DNA from: Rheinheimera sp. D18
Lineage (GTDB): Bacteria > Pseudomonadota > Gammaproteobacteria > Enterobacterales > Alteromonadaceae
Direction of reading: 5' to 3'
Assembly (NCBI RefSeq): GCF_004345025.1
Contig: NZ_CP037745.1
Span: forward strand, 1,674,001 to 1,738,000
DNA length: 64,000 nt
Shown: positions 1-10,484 of the stretch, piece after piece
How positions within the stretch are numbered: the stretch's first letter is position 1
Layout: each line of letters begins with the position of its first letter
Program-made: the position numbers and the translations under genes
Notes under the pieces: generated by a model
Databases searched by the model: none
Seen by the model: only the letters and a program-made list of their open reading frames with translations
Told to the model about the DNA's origin: nothing

Positions 1-912
1 GTTTAAGGAATAAAACATTGCACCATGACGATTGTCAGGGCGATGAAAATGCACTTCAGGCGGATAACCGGCATTATGATAGAGTAAATCGCGAACCAAA
101 CGCTGCTCTCGGCCATCACCTTGGTATTCATTAATATAATGCTGGATTGGTAAATTAACATCCAACAAGCCCAATTGTACTAAATGCATAATGGCATAGT
201 TGGTAGCGTACATTTTGGTATTAGAGGCTAAATCAAATAAGGTGTTGCTGTGCATAGGCTCAGGGTTAGCCAGTGGCGAGCCATCGCTATTATATCGATT
301 AGCATAGCCATAAGCGGTCTCTTTTATTACCTTGCCATCTTTAACAATTAGCAGCACAGCCCCGGGGAAGCCTTGCGCGACTTCGCGATTAATTAGCGAA
401 TCTAGCTGGGCAAGCTCAGTTAATGAAAAACCGGCCTGCTCGGCTGAACCATCTTGTAACATGGGATAAGGTAAAACCACACGCACCGAAGCGCCAAGTG
501 GTTGAATATCAACGAGTGCTAACTGATTCAGCCCGTTACGCGTTACACTACCAATGTCAAAAGCAAGCTGTTTACCCAAGCTAGCTGAAGGGGAAAGTGA
601 TAATACATGGCCATTAATATTCAAGCTAACACTCTGTGCCGTGCCTAAATCTAACAATAATTGGCCCTGACCTTTATAAGCCCAAAAGCTAGCGTGGTTA
701 TTTACTAACGCACGTTTACTGCTAGTTTCTGGCCAATTTACATCTAGCTGCCCCACCTTGCTCACCATACTAAGCGCCGCTTGTTGCTGCTCAGTTTGTT
801 GACTAACAGGTAATGGCGATACGGCTAACCAGTGTTGTAATGAAACACAACCCACTAAAAGCTGCAGCGCTATTAATAGGACTGTAGCTTTTAGGCTGGT
901 GCATAATGACAC
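1..912 (-). CDS. yfeW: PBP4B-like serine hydrolase lipoprotein, C-terminus off window
   Basis: My translation of the reverse strand gives an open frame of about 304 residues that runs off the left edge. It starts with GTG at 912, followed by a hydrophobic signal and lipobox LVGC near residue 22, so an outer-membrane or periplasmic lipoprotein is expected. Residues 165-304 hold the start of a class C beta-lactamase/penicillin-binding fold: FPGAVLLIVKDG, then the SxxK motif in ASNTK followed by MYATNYA, then LLYHNAGYPPE. This arrangement matches YfeW/PBP4B, a D-alanyl-D-alanine carboxypeptidase-like protein of the periplasm. The YxN and KTG motifs would lie beyond the window. It starts 10 bases after the M14 peptidase stop, so the two are probably co-transcribed. 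The symbol is assigned by motif similarity only. Confidence 0.75.
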   Translation of the reverse strand, partial: MSLCTSLKATVLLIALQLLVGCVSLQHWLAVSPLPVSQQTEQQQAALSMVSKVGQLDVNWPETSSKRALVNNHASFWAYKGQGQLLLDLGTAQSVSLNINGHVLSLSPSASLGKQLAFDIGSVTRNGLNQLALVDIQPLGASVRVVLPYPMLQDGSAEQAGFSLTELAQLDSLINREVAQGFPGAVLLIVKDGKVIKETAYGYANRYNSDGSPLANPEPMHSNTLFDLASNTKMYATNYAIMHLVQLGLLDVNLPIQHYINEYQGDGREQRLVRDLLYHNAGYPPEVHFHRPDNRHGAMFYSLN

Positions 913-922
913 GGTATAAAAC

Positions 923-2050
923 TTAACGTAGCTGATCGACTACGGCCAAGGTGGCAGTAAGTATGTCTTGCCCAAGTTTCATTGAGCGAATATCTGACCA
1001 GCCATAGGCGTCGTCAGGTAAGTTAGCATTGTCTTTAAACGGCATTTCAACAGTATAAGCTAAGCATTTAAACTGCTCGCCTACCCACGTTGTCGCCAAG
1101 GTCATATTAGCTTTACCTGGTTCATCTAACTCATAACCAAACTCTGTTTGAAACTCTGGTGTCACAGCCAATAATGCTTGCTTAAACTGGGTTTCTAACG
1201 CTTTAATCCGGTCATTGTATGATGGTACGCCTTCAGTGCCAGCTACAAAATTGTACGGCAGGTTTTCATCGCCGTGCATATCTAGAAACATATCAACGCC
1301 GATTTCGAGCATTTTTTGCCGTACTAGATAAACCTCAGGGCTTTTCTCCATGCTTGGTGTTAACCATTCACGGTTTAAATTCATCCCTGCGGCGTTGGTA
1401 CGTAAATGTCCACGTACGGAACCATCTGGATTCATATTTGGCACAATGTAAAACACCGCTTTGTTTAATAAAGCCCTAGCTACGCCATCGTCTTCATCCA
1501 GCAGGCGCTCTAACAAGCCTTCAACTAGCCACTCGGCCATACTTTCGCCAGGGTGTTGACGCGCCGTGATCCAAATTTTCTTTTTGCCTTCTTCTGGCTC
1601 ACCCACTACCAGCATGCTCATGTCACGACCATCTAGGGTTTCACCTAGTTCCACCAACTGACAGTTGTAATCTAACTGTGTTTGGTGCAGTAAATCCATG
1701 TGTCGCTCGTAGCTGTATGGCGCAAAATAAGCAAAATAAACCGATTCAGCTTCAGGAAAATGTTTAATCGTTAGCGTTGTACCATCGTACTCGGTTTCCA
1801 CGCGAAACCAGCTTTGCCGATCATAAGACGCCACAGCTTGATAGTCTTTCCAGCCGTCAGGGTATGCTGAAGTACCAGCATTAGTAATTTTTAAGGTATG
1901 TAGTTCTGCGTGCTCAGTGCTTAAACGAAAATGAAACCACTGATAAAAGTCTGATTCGTTATCTTTACGGATAGCCAGCTGAATATTATCTGGAGAGTCA
2001 GCTTGTATTACTTCGATGTTGCCACTGTCAAAATTACTGGTGATTTTCAT
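923..2050 (-). CDS. M14-family (cytosolic carboxypeptidase-like) zinc peptidase
   Basis: A 375-residue protein without a signal peptide. The first 120 residues form the beta-rich N-terminal domain typical of cytosolic carboxypeptidase-like M14 enzymes (ending in YFAYFAPYSYERH). The peptidase domain follows, with zinc ligands in HPGES (about residue 166) and in DMHGDE (about 258), substrate-binding NPDG and NLNREW, and the catalytic glutamate in YTVEMPFK near residue 338. All essential residues appear present, so an active metallocarboxypeptidase is likely; the substrate is unknown (C-terminal residues of peptides or polyglutamyl chains in related families). It directly precedes the PBP4B-like gene, which hints at peptide or muropeptide trimming, but that is inference. 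Confidence 0.88.
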   Translation of the reverse strand: MKITSNFDSGNIEVIQADSPDNIQLAIRKDNESDFYQWFHFRLSTEHAELHTLKITNAGTSAYPDGWKDYQAVASYDRQSWFRVETEYDGTTLTIKHFPEAESVYFAYFAPYSYERHMDLLHQTQLDYNCQLVELGETLDGRDMSMLVVGEPEEGKKKIWITARQHPGESMAEWLVEGLLERLLDEDDGVARALLNKAVFYIVPNMNPDGSVRGHLRTNAAGMNLNREWLTPSMEKSPEVYLVRQKMLEIGVDMFLDMHGDENLPYNFVAGTEGVPSYNDRIKALETQFKQALLAVTPEFQTEFGYELDEPGKANMTLATTWVGEQFKCLAYTVEMPFKDNANLPDDAYGWSDIRSMKLGQDILTATLAVVDQLR

Positions 2051-2159
2051 AATGTAAATCCAATGCCCTTAAAGGTAAAAAACACTAATACAGACCAATG
2101 TAACAACCTGCAACAAAGAAACTGTATTACGATGTATGAGATTCTAACAGGTTAAGACA

Positions 2160-2187
2160 AAAGAAAAAGCCGCATTAAAGCGGCTTT
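2160..2187 (-). terminator. Rho-independent terminator of the long gap gene
   Basis: Arms AAAGCCGC and GCGGCTTT (2166-2173 and 2180-2187) with a 6-base loop; read on the minus strand the stem is followed by TTTCTTTT. It lies 17 bases past the GAPDH stop. Confidence 0.85.
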
Positions 2188-2203
2188 ACAACAAAGTAGC
2201 GAA

Positions 2204-3655
2204 TTAACGTGCTACTGGCAGGGTTGGATACTTAATACCCGCCATATCATTCATTACACGAATAACCTGAGTGCTATAACCAAACTCGTTGTCGTACCAT
2301 ACATAAAGTACGCAGCGATCGCCATCAACAATAGTTGCTTGCGAATCGACGACACCAGCATAGCGTGAACCGACCAAATCAGAGGATACGATTTCTGTTG
2401 AAGCGGTAAAATCGATTTGATCCTGTAATTCAGAAAACAGTGACGTACGCTGCAGAAAATCATTCATTTCATCGCGGTTGGTTTCACGGTTTAGGTTCAG
2501 TGACAAAATAGCCATAGATACATTCGGTGTAGGTACACGTATCGCGTTACCAGTTAATTTGCCTTTTAACTGCGGTAATGCTTTCGATACTGCGCTGGCA
2601 GCACCGGTTGAAGTAAGTACCATATTCAGTGGTGCAGCACGACCACGACGCTCCGCGCTGTGGAAGTTATCAATCAGGTTTTGATCGTTCGTATACGAGT
2701 GCACGGTTTCGACGTGACCATTACGAATACCGTATTCATCTTCCAACGCTTTTAATACTGGAGTAATCGCATTGGTTGTGCAGCTAGCGGCAGAAACAAT
2801 TTTGTGCTCAGGTAAAATCATGTGTTGGTTTACGCCATACACGATATTTGGCACGTCACCTTTAGCGGGTGCGGTAAGCAATACTTTGGCTGCACCTTTG
2901 CTTTTAAAATGAATACTCAGTTCTTGATCGTCTTTCCAGATACCGGTGTTATCAACAATCAGCGCGTTGTTAATGCCGTACTGGGTATAATCTACTAATT
3001 CTGGTGAATTAGCATAGATAACTTTAATGAAAGTGCCGTTAGCTTTTATGCCTTGGTTTTCTTCATCAACGGTAATACTGCCGTTAAATGGGCCGTGAAT
3101 TGAATCGCGGCGTAGCAAGCTAGCACGTTTTTCTAAATCACCTTTTTTACCGCCACGCACCACAATGGCACGTAACCGTAACTTTGTGCTTGGGCCGTTA
3201 CGTTCTAACATTAAGCGCGCTAATAAACGGCCGATACGACCAAAACCGTACAACACAACGTCTACTGGTTTTACTTGATCTTCATGATCCAGAATGTCAG
3301 CCAGCTCATGCGCTAAGTAGCTGTCTAAGCTAACACCATTAGCGGCATTTTTATAAATATAAGCATAAGCAAGTTTGCCAATATCAACACGACCCGGCGC
3401 AAGCTTCATTTGACTGATGGCTTCTAATAGCGGGAAACTTTCGCGTAAGCGTAGTTTTTGCCCTTCAAAACGCTCAACACTTTTGTGCGCTTTAATAATA
3501 TCTATGGTAGTGGCATTAACTAATGGGCGGCCATAAACCACCACTTCAATACCTTTATTACGATACAACCGTCCAATGATTGGTTGCATATTCTCGGCAT
3601 ATTCTTGGCGTTCCTGCCAGCTCTTCTGGTACTGTTCTTCGTGCGATAGGGTCAT
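2204..3655 (-). CDS. gap: N-terminally extended glyceraldehyde-3-phosphate dehydrogenase
   Basis: A 483-residue GAPDH, about 140 residues longer than ordinary type I enzymes. The extension (residues 1 to about 125) is charged and helical and precedes the Rossmann start VVLYGFGRIGRL. The catalytic cysteine lies in ASCTTNAITP near residue 290; the second cysteine of the usual CTTNC is alanine here. HSYTNDQ, RRGRAAPLN and WYDNEFGYS are also present. It oxidises glyceraldehyde 3-phosphate with NAD(P). I chose ATG at 3655 rather than 3706 because AAAGG sits 7 bases upstream and the first 17 codons of the longer frame are atypical. A second GAPDH (gapA) lies at 10545-11555, so this one may serve another direction, cofactor or condition. 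A half-matching HexR-like box (TGTAAT then AGTTGA) is at 3740-3754. Confidence 0.9.
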   Translation of the reverse strand: MTLSHEEQYQKSWQERQEYAENMQPIIGRLYRNKGIEVVVYGRPLVNATTIDIIKAHKSVERFEGQKLRLRESFPLLEAISQMKLAPGRVDIGKLAYAYIYKNAANGVSLDSYLAHELADILDHEDQVKPVDVVLYGFGRIGRLLARLMLERNGPSTKLRLRAIVVRGGKKGDLEKRASLLRRDSIHGPFNGSITVDEENQGIKANGTFIKVIYANSPELVDYTQYGINNALIVDNTGIWKDDQELSIHFKSKGAAKVLLTAPAKGDVPNIVYGVNQHMILPEHKIVSAASCTTNAITPVLKALEDEYGIRNGHVETVHSYTNDQNLIDNFHSAERRGRAAPLNMVLTSTGAASAVSKALPQLKGKLTGNAIRVPTPNVSMAILSLNLNRETNRDEMNDFLQRTSLFSELQDQIDFTASTEIVSSDLVGSRYAGVVDSQATIVDGDRCVLYVWYDNEFGYSTQVIRVMNDMAGIKYPTLPVAR

Positions 3656-3780
3656 GTGTAGGCCTTTTACTTCAATAATATGAATTAATCGGTTTTGCCA
3701 AAGCACGGCTACGCCGCATAACGCTTTGCCGGCGCGTATTGTAATAGAAGTTGAAAGGTAACAACAACAGTTACAGCTTT

Positions 3781-4167
3781 TTATTTGTCTTTAGCGTTAA
3801 AACTAAGTGATACCGAGTTAACGCAATAGCGATCACCGGTTGGTGCAGGACCATCATTAAATACGTGACCAAGATGGGCGTCACAGTTCGCGCAGAGTAT
3901 TTCGGTGCGGTTCATACCATGAGTGTTGTCTGGCTGATATTTTACCTTGTTAGCTATAGCTTGATAAAAGCTCGGCCAACCGCAGCCAGCATCAAATTTA
4001 GTACTCGAGTTAAATAATTCGTTGCCACAGCAAACACAGTGATAACTGCCTCGTTGTTCATTGTGCAACAAGCTGCCGCTAAATGGATGTTCAGTACCTT
4101 TTAATCGAGTTACGCGGTACTGCTCGTCCGTTAATCGGTTACGCCATTCATCTTCTGTAAGGTGCAT
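3781..4167 (-). CDS. msrB: Peptide-methionine (R)-S-oxide reductase MsrB
   Basis: A 128-residue cytoplasmic MsrB of normal length. It reduces the R epimer of methionine sulfoxide in proteins. Visible are the two zinc CxxC pairs (CVCC near residue 45 and CANC near 93), the GCGWPSF motif, and the catalytic cysteine in RYCVNSVSL near residue 117. It ends in a lysine-rich tail. It sits between GAPDH and a secreted orphan protein on the same strand, 14 bases after that orphan gene, so those two may share a transcript; an oxidative-stress catalase lies two genes upstream. Confidence 0.96.
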   Translation of the reverse strand: MHLTEDEWRNRLTDEQYRVTRLKGTEHPFSGSLLHNEQRGSYHCVCCGNELFNSSTKFDAGCGWPSFYQAIANKVKYQPDNTHGMNRTEILCANCDAHLGHVFNDGPAPTGDRYCVNSVSLSFNAKDK

Positions 4168-4181
4168 ATTAATGGTCTCGC

Positions 4182-4697
4182 TTATTCGGCAAATAATTTC
4201 GCTATTGTACGGTGATAATGCGTTGCTGGTTTAGCTTTGGGATGCTGCAAGGCATCAACTACTTGACGAAAGTGCGCATCAGTGTCGGCTAAAATAAAGC
4301 TATAACCGCCATTAGCACTAACAAAAATAGTCATACTTAACTGGGCTGCACCATTGTTGCTACGAATAAAGTTAAGGCTGTCGCGAACCGGATATTTATC
4401 AATGCTGTAATTAAAAAATTGTAGCGCAAATTCTATTTGCTGAAATGATGTTGGAAAGTCGGCTCTTGTCGCATAATAGCGACTAAACGCGCGCGAAATT
4501 TCTTCTTTGGGTGCAAAAGCAATAGCACTTGGTGTTGCTCGAGTAAATTGCAATTTGCAATGTCCTGGGGCTTTTTGCTCAATAATTTTCCAGCAAGGTT
4601 TATTTTGTTCGATAGAAAAATCGACGGCTGATTTAGCACTTAACGCACAGCTAAAAAAAATAGCGCCGATCAGGCATACTTGCCGCAGTACTGACAT
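4182..4697 (-). CDS. Secreted protein of unknown function
   Basis: About 171 residues with a clear N-terminal signal peptide (hydrophobic [12 protein letters not shown], probable cleavage near AKS-A), so periplasmic or exported. I do not recognise a family. Cysteines at CWK and HCKL could form a disulfide. Start at ATG 4697 is preferred over the adjacent GTG at 4700 because GGAGG stands 4-5 bases upstream. It lies 14 bases before msrB, so it may be co-transcribed with it. The gene has ordinary composition and looks intact. Confidence 0.7.
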   Translation of the reverse strand: MSVLRQVCLIGAIFFSCALSAKSAVDFSIEQNKPCWKIIEQKAPGHCKLQFTRATPSAIAFAPKEEISRAFSRYYATRADFPTSFQQIEFALQFFNYSIDKYPVRDSLNFIRSNNGAAQLSMTIFVSANGGYSFILADTDAHFRQVVDALQHPKAKPATHYHRTIAKLFAE

Positions 4698-4793
4698 CAC
4701 TCCTCCGTGACAACTTTATACAACATTTACAGCGTAAACACGCAGTCAGTATTTCTTTATAATATTAAATTGTGACAAATTCAATGTATTGTT

Positions 4794-4827
4794 TTTGCCC
4801 TTGACCAGAATACTGACCAAGGGCAAA
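4794..4827 (-). terminator. Stem-loop after katA
   Basis: Arms TTTGCCCTTG and CAAGGGCAAA (4794-4803, 4818-4827) lie directly after the catalase stop. The stem is strong, but neither strand has a clear T-run after it, so the terminator function is uncertain. Confidence 0.45.
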
Positions 4828-4831
4828 TGTA

Positions 4832-6295
4832 TTATTTCTCTACATCGTTTAAGCTAATTCCCATCGCTTTTGCAATGCCGGCACCATATGCAGGATCAGC
4901 TTTTAAGCAATGGCGTATATGTCGATTTCTAACCATCTCATCAACATTAGTCAGCTCTGCTGCGGTATTATTAAACAGTATTTGTTGCTTCTCGGCAGAC
5001 ATAAGTCGAAATAAATTACCCGGCTGGGTAAAGTAATCTTCATCGTCATCGCGGTAGTTCCAGTTATAAGCGGCTCCTGATAACTCTAACGGCGGTTCTT
5101 TCGCTGCTGGGCACTCTTGCCACAAGCCTAAACTATTAGGTTCATAGGCCTTAGCGCTACCATAGTTACCATCAACCCGCATCGCACCATCACGATGAAA
5201 GCTAGACACTGGGCAACGTGGTTGATTCACCGGAATATGGCTATGGTTAACCCCTAACCGATAGCGCTGTGTATCACCATAAGAAAATAAACGCCCTTGC
5301 AGCATTTTATCTGGCGAGAAGCCGATGCCAGGTACAATACTCGCAGGATTAAATGCCGCTTGCTCGACTTCAGCAAAATAGTTTTCTGGATTTCTATTTA
5401 ATTCAAAGGTACCAACATCAATTAATGGATAATCAGCGTGTGGCCATACCTTAGATAAATCAAACGGATGGAAACGATACGTCGCGGCATCTTTCTCCGG
5501 CATAATTTGTACTTTAAAGTCCCAACGAGGGAAATCACCGCGTTCAATCGCCTCGTATAAATCACGTTGGTGGCTTTCACGGTCTTTACCGATAATTGCC
5601 TCTGCTTCGGCGTTACTTAAGTTTTCAATGCCTTGCTGGCATTTAAAGTGAAATTTAACCCAAAATCGTTCGTTAGCCGCATTAATAAAGCTGAAAGTAT
5701 GGCTGCCAAAACCATGCATATGGCGGTAGCTACGCGGAATGCCTCGGTCACTCATTACTACGGTAATTTGGTGTAGAGCTTCGGGTAACAGGGTCCAAAA
5801 ATCCCAGTTACTTTGTGCGCTACGCAAGTTAGTGCGCGGATCGCGCTTTACCGCGTGATTAAGATCCGGGAATTTTAGTGGATCACGCATAAAGAAAACT
5901 GGCGTGTTATTACCCACCATGTCCCAGTTGCCCTCTTCAGTATAAAACTTAAGAGCAAAACCGCGAATGTCGCGCTCAGCATCAGCCGCACCGCGTTCAC
6001 CGGCTACGGTAGAGAAACGTGCAAACATTTCCGTTTTTTTACCAATTTCAGCAAACAACTTAGCTTTAGTATACTTGGTAATGTCGTGGGTAACGGTAAA
6101 AGTACCATAAGCTCCAGAGCCTTTAGCGTGCATACGACGCTCTGGAATAACTTCACGGTCAAAGTGGGCGAGTTTTTCTAAAAACCAAAAATCTTGCATT
6201 AATAAAGGCCCACGTGGCCCTGCCGTCATCGAGTTTTGGTTATCAGCCACAGGACAGCCATTGGTCGTGGTTAATTTTTTTGTTTTATCACTCAT
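4832..6295 (-). CDS. katA: Haem catalase
   Basis: A 487-residue small-subunit monofunctional catalase that dismutates hydrogen peroxide in the cytoplasm. The distal histidine is in [13 protein letters not shown] near residue 55, the distal asparagine in [10 protein letters not shown], and the proximal haem tyrosine in [13 protein letters not shown] near residue 340, followed by [10 protein letters not shown]. Length fits clade 3 enzymes. It is a single-gene unit: the 226-base upstream gap to purT contains AT-rich sequence but I could not define an OxyR site by eye. The DxxPxSSF-like end ([11 protein letters not shown]) and a charged C-terminus are normal. Confidence 0.97.
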   Translation of the reverse strand: MSDKTKKLTTTNGCPVADNQNSMTAGPRGPLLMQDFWFLEKLAHFDREVIPERRMHAKGSGAYGTFTVTHDITKYTKAKLFAEIGKKTEMFARFSTVAGERGAADAERDIRGFALKFYTEEGNWDMVGNNTPVFFMRDPLKFPDLNHAVKRDPRTNLRSAQSNWDFWTLLPEALHQITVVMSDRGIPRSYRHMHGFGSHTFSFINAANERFWVKFHFKCQQGIENLSNAEAEAIIGKDRESHQRDLYEAIERGDFPRWDFKVQIMPEKDAATYRFHPFDLSKVWPHADYPLIDVGTFELNRNPENYFAEVEQAAFNPASIVPGIGFSPDKMLQGRLFSYGDTQRYRLGVNHSHIPVNQPRCPVSSFHRDGAMRVDGNYGSAKAYEPNSLGLWQECPAAKEPPLELSGAAYNWNYRDDDEDYFTQPGNLFRLMSAEKQQILFNNTAAELTNVDEMVRNRHIRHCLKADPAYGAGIAKAMGISLNDVEK

Positions 6296-6521
6296 ATTAT
6301 TGTCCCTGTTAAATAGTATCTGCTCATTTAAATATCTGCATGTGAATAATTATAGTAGTTAAGATAAAGCTAAAGTGTGTTTAGCCCAAACTAGCAGTTT
6401 AATCATAACTTAGCAAAGTACATTTTCACGCCAGACTGGTTTATAAAAGACAAAAGAGTACAACAGCCGTTGCAGTGATTAACAGCTGTGGTACTAACGA
6501 TGCGTATAAAGGTTAGATGAA

Positions 6522-7712
6522 CTAGTTGAGTGTTACGCTTAACTTGCTTATTACCTGTAGCGCTTTAGCCGTGGCGGCTTCAGTGCTGTCGCTTAGCGCT
6601 AGTGCAACGCCCATTCGGCGTTCACCCTGCACTTCTGGTTTAGCAAAAATACGCAGTTCAGTATCGGGTTCAGCTAAGGCAGCTGCTAAACCATAGTATT
6701 GAATATTTTCACTATGGCCAGGTACCAGTAACACAGCCGATGCGGCTGGGCCAAAATGTTTTATTTGCGGAATAGGCAAACCTAAAATTGCCCGAGCATG
6801 CAGCGCAAATTCGCTAAGCTGCTGTGATATTAAGGTAACCATGCCAGTATCATGTGGCCGTGGTGATACCTCAGAAAAATACACCTGGTCGCCTTTAATA
6901 AATAGCTCTACGCCAAATACGCCATACCCTCCTAATGCCTCAACTACGGCTTTAGCGCAGGCTTTGGCGGCATCTAACGCTGCGATACTCATCGCTTGCG
7001 GCTGCCAGCTTTCACGATAATCACCGTGTTCTTGGCGATGACCAATCGGCTGACAATATTGAATCCCGGACACCGAATTTACCGTTAACAAGGTAATTTC
7101 GTAATCAAAGTCGATAAAACCTTCAACAATGACTCGACCTTTACCAGCGCGACCACCGTCTTGTGCATATAGCCAAGCGGCATCTATGTCGGCGTCAGTG
7201 CGCAGTAAACTTTGACCTTTGCCACTTGATGACATAATAGGTTTAACTAAACAGGGGTAACCTATTGCCTGTATTGCCGCAACAAAACTGTTTTTATCAT
7301 TAGCAAATTGGTACGGAGACGTAGCCAAACCTAACTCTTGTGCAGCTAAGTGGCGAATACCCTCTCGATTCATGGTTAAATTTACCGCTTTAGCACTGGG
7401 CACCACATTAAAACCGCAATCTTCAAGCTCAATCAGTACCGAGGTCGCTATAGCTTCCAGCTCCGGTACGATTAACGCTGGCTTTTCCGTAATTACCAAC
7501 TGGCGTAGCGCGGCATTATCTAGCATCGACATAACCACCGCTTTATCGGCTACTTGCATAGCCGGCGCATTGGGATAACGGTCTACCGCGACAACTTCGC
7601 AGCCATAACGTTTTAATTCAATACAGAGCTCTTTGCCTAGCTCGCCAGCACCAAGTAATAATACTTTGGTGCTGCTAGCCGTACCGGGTGTACCTATATA
7701 CTTAAACATCAT
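6522..7712 (-). CDS. purT: Formate-dependent GAR transformylase
   Basis: A 396-residue ATP-grasp enzyme that makes formyl-GAR from GAR, formate and ATP in purine synthesis. Characteristic stretches are [11 protein letters not shown] at the N-terminus, MSSSGKGQS (ATP-grasp), [15 protein letters not shown] and [16 protein letters not shown] place the start at ATG 7712, which overlaps the gnd stop as ATGA, with GGTGA 7 bases upstream; the longer frame to 7748 would lie inside gnd and adds non-homologous residues. The overlap means gnd and purT are translationally coupled, an unusual pairing of pentose phosphate and purine genes that share the ribose phosphate supply. Confidence 0.96.
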   Translation of the reverse strand: MMFKYIGTPGTASSTKVLLLGAGELGKELCIELKRYGCEVVAVDRYPNAPAMQVADKAVVMSMLDNAALRQLVITEKPALIVPELEAIATSVLIELEDCGFNVVPSAKAVNLTMNREGIRHLAAQELGLATSPYQFANDKNSFVAAIQAIGYPCLVKPIMSSSGKGQSLLRTDADIDAAWLYAQDGGRAGKGRVIVEGFIDFDYEITLLTVNSVSGIQYCQPIGHRQEHGDYRESWQPQAMSIAALDAAKACAKAVVEALGGYGVFGVELFIKGDQVYFSEVSPRPHDTGMVTLISQQLSEFALHARAILGLPIPQIKHFGPAASAVLLVPGHSENIQYYGLAAALAEPDTELRIFAKPEVQGERRMGVALALSDSTEAATAKALQVISKLSVTLN

Positions 7713-9238
7713 TTTATTTTCACCATTGGTCGCTGTGGGTGGCTCCACTCAACGTGGTACATCTTACCTTTGCTTTTATCCGTACGTTCAAAAGTGTGGG
7801 CACCAAAGTAATCGCGCTGCCCTTGCAATAAATTAGCGGGTAGCACAGCTGTGCGGTAAGAATCGTAATAACTTAGCGCTGAACTCAGCGCCGCTACCGG
7901 GATACCAGCTAAGGTGGCATTAGCCACGGCTTTACGCCAATTTTGCTGATAAATAGAAATTTGTTTGGCAAAAAATGGATCAAGCAATAGGTTTTCTAGC
8001 TCATCATTGCGCTCATAGGCTTGGGCTATTGATTGCAAAAACACCGCACGAATAATACAACCCGCCCGCCATATTTTAGCAATTTCAGCAAAGTTAAGCT
8101 GCCAGCCATGTTCATCGGCAGCCGTTTTCATCAAGTGAAAACCTTGCGCATAAACACAAATTTTGGCGCAATATAACGCATCATGTAACGCATCAATAAT
8201 ATCTTGTTTTTGCTCGGCGCATATCGGGTTTTGTGCTGGGCCTGCTAACACCGTAGCGGCTTTTATGCGCTCATGTTTAAGCGCAGACAACGAACGCGCA
8301 TACACGGCTTCGGCAATAGTTGGCGATGGGCTACCAAGCTGTAAACTGCTCACCGCGGTCCATAAACCTGTGCCTTTTTGCCCGGCCTTATCCATTATTA
8401 CATCAACCAGCGGCAGGCCGGTTTCAGAATCTTTAGTGGCTAGCACATCGGCACTAATGCCAATTAAATAACTGTGCAGCTTGCCTTCGTTCCACTGTTT
8501 AAATACCTCAGCAATATCTGCAGCTGGCATAGCTAACACATCACGCATGATCTGGTACGCTTCACAAATAAGCTGCATGTCAGCGTATTCAATGCCGTTA
8601 TGTACCATTTTCACATAATGACCAGAGCCGCTTGGGCCAATATAGGTAGCGCAAGGTTCGCCTTCAGTTACCGGGTTGCCTGGCTCAAAGCGCTCAAGCG
8701 GTTTACCACTAACCGGGTCTACTTTAGCAGCAATGGCTTGCCATAGCGGTTTAATCCGGGTCCAAGCATAAGGGTCGCCACTTGGCATTAACGATGGGCC
8801 AAACCGCGCGCCAACCTCACCGCCAGAAACAGCAGTAGAAAAGAAAATAAATTTACCTTCATAGTTCTTCTCGCGAGCGACAGTGTCGGTCCATAAGCTG
8901 TTGCCCGTATCAACAATAATGTCATCAGCATGAATGCCAGCATCAATAAGCTTTAAACAAACATCGTCTACGGCTTTGCCTGCAGGTACCGATAACACGA
9001 TAAGATGAGGTGCAGACAACCGTGACAGTAATTCAGTGTAGGAACGACAGGCAACAACGCGTGCGGCTTTATCGCCTCGCTCTACTTTATCTTGCGCCAA
9101 TACCGCATCCAGCTTCTGATGGTCTAAATCAAATGCGGCCACGCGATAACCATTATCAGCCAAATTTAGAATAAGGTTTTTACCCATTACCCCGGCGCCA
9201 ACAAAACCGATGTCACAAAGTGCGGTGGTGTCTGTCAT
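7709..9238 (-). CDS. gnd: 6-phosphogluconate dehydrogenase, decarboxylating
   Basis: A 509-residue cytoplasmic enzyme of the pentose phosphate pathway (6-phosphogluconate to ribulose 5-phosphate, making NADPH). N-terminal Rossmann motif [12 protein letters not shown], substrate loop [32 protein letters not shown] with catalytic lysine and HN, and C-terminal [11 protein letters not shown]. This is the long form usual in gammaproteobacteria. It is the first gene of a gnd-purT pair. The next genes upstream (MalQ relic, gapA) are also sugar related. Confidence 0.97.
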   Translation of the reverse strand: MTDTTALCDIGFVGAGVMGKNLILNLADNGYRVAAFDLDHQKLDAVLAQDKVERGDKAARVVACRSYTELLSRLSAPHLIVLSVPAGKAVDDVCLKLIDAGIHADDIIVDTGNSLWTDTVAREKNYEGKFIFFSTAVSGGEVGARFGPSLMPSGDPYAWTRIKPLWQAIAAKVDPVSGKPLERFEPGNPVTEGEPCATYIGPSGSGHYVKMVHNGIEYADMQLICEAYQIMRDVLAMPAADIAEVFKQWNEGKLHSYLIGISADVLATKDSETGLPLVDVIMDKAGQKGTGLWTAVSSLQLGSPSPTIAEAVYARSLSALKHERIKAATVLAGPAQNPICAEQKQDIIDALHDALYCAKICVYAQGFHLMKTAADEHGWQLNFAEIAKIWRAGCIIRAVFLQSIAQAYERNDELENLLLDPFFAKQISIYQQNWRKAVANATLAGIPVAALSSALSYYDSYRTAVLPANLLQGQRDYFGAHTFERTDKSKGKMYHVEWSHPQRPMVKIK

Positions 9239-9349
9239 CTGACATTCCTATATTATTTTTCATTTTGCCAGTTAAAGCCCAGACTAACATATGGCATATA
9301 AACGGTGCGCATTATACTGAAAAGATGGAAGCAAGCCTACAGCTGCTTT

Positions 9350-10348
9350 TTATACCACTGCAACGCCGTATGCCTGCAATATGTCTAGCATCCCCTCTGG
9401 TGCGTCATCGGGTTTATTACAGGTTATGAGCACTTTATTACGCTGACTTTCTAACGCTAAGACACCAAGTAAATCCATAAACGGATAATAGACGTACGCT
9501 CCAGCACCAACGGTTTGTTCTGTTTTCGGCAACCACCAGAGCCTTAGTAGTGCCATAATATTTTCGATATGTAGCACATTAGTACCGTGCATATTGGTTC
9601 GCAGTAAATCGATAAATGGCTGATAAGCTTGCCGATACAGCTGATATGGATAGATTGGCGCTATATTCAGGTTTATACCGTTAGGCTCTGTTAGGCTAGG
9701 CGGGCTACCAACACTAGCCTCTGCGCAATATAATTCGGTGCTAGCTGATATTTCGTTTAATGCGACATCCATACCTAATGCAGAACCCGCAGGCAAGCCA
9801 TATAGCTGCAAAACAGTGCGTTCGGGGCGCTGCGCTTTAATAGCATCGGGTTGATAGCAAACTCCAGAGCTAATAATTAAACTTTGTATTGCGACACCAT
9901 CTACGACTTGTAATTGATGATAGCCAACCGGCAGTTGCAATGGCAGTGCATGCTGGTACTGGTGATACTCGTCTTCATCTAATACCACCATTTGAGTTAG
10001 CTCTCCATCAACGGGGGTTAGGCTAAACGAATGTGTTTGGCCATCTTCACGGGTTAACAATAAGGCTAACGGCTCATTTGCCTGCGCTAACGCAACCTTG
10101 ATTAATAGCTGATGCGGTTCGTCACTTTGCTGTACTGATACCGCTTGCAATGGCCGCAACCAAAAATCAAGCTGGCGCATTAATAATTGCAGCTGGGCGC
10201 TTTCTTCGTCTTCGGTATCAAAACCATGGGCTTTAAGCAGTGCTAATTGCTGTATATCGCTAATCGCAGTGTGCTTACCCCTAGCGTCAGTATATTCTGT
10301 TTCAATACTGCAAAATGCAGTTAACTCAGCTATTAAGCTGGCATCCAT
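9350..10348 (-). CDS. Degenerate, internally deleted MalQ (4-alpha-glucanotransferase) derivative
   Basis: A 332-residue intact frame that aligns from memory with E. coli MalQ but only in two blocks: the N-terminal beta domain (residues 1 to about 190, ending in VLQLYGL) and a segment around the active site (about 210-332: ELYCAEASVGSPPS, AYQPFIDLLRTNM, LLRLWWLP, YYPFMDLLGVLALES). About 240 residues of the barrel between them and about 190 C-terminal residues are absent. The nucleophile motif LRIDH reads LHIEN, the acid/base motif GEDLGTVP is replaced by CNKPDDAPE, and the third acidic residue region is missing, so glucanotransferase activity is very unlikely. It has a good ribosome site (AAGGA, 6 bases before ATG), no stop codons, and is divergent from gapA across a HexR-like box. 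A pseudogene in decay or a retained non-catalytic sugar-binding protein are both possible. Confidence 0.8.
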   Translation of the reverse strand: MDASLIAELTAFCSIETEYTDARGKHTAISDIQQLALLKAHGFDTEDEESAQLQLLMRQLDFWLRPLQAVSVQQSDEPHQLLIKVALAQANEPLALLLTREDGQTHSFSLTPVDGELTQMVVLDEDEYHQYQHALPLQLPVGYHQLQVVDGVAIQSLIISSGVCYQPDAIKAQRPERTVLQLYGLPAGSALGMDVALNEISASTELYCAEASVGSPPSLTEPNGINLNIAPIYPYQLYRQAYQPFIDLLRTNMHGTNVLHIENIMALLRLWWLPKTEQTVGAGAYVYYPFMDLLGVLALESQRNKVLITCNKPDDAPEGMLDILQAYGVAVV

Positions 10349-10484
10349 GGTAAATCCTTACTTGCATCAATTAGTTTGTGCACATTTTAGGTGTCAAAAC
10401 GGTCAATGTCATTGCTCATTTTCGTTATTAAGTTACATTAATCGCAGTTTATTACGTTTTTAGCTTGAAAAAACCAGCATTAGG

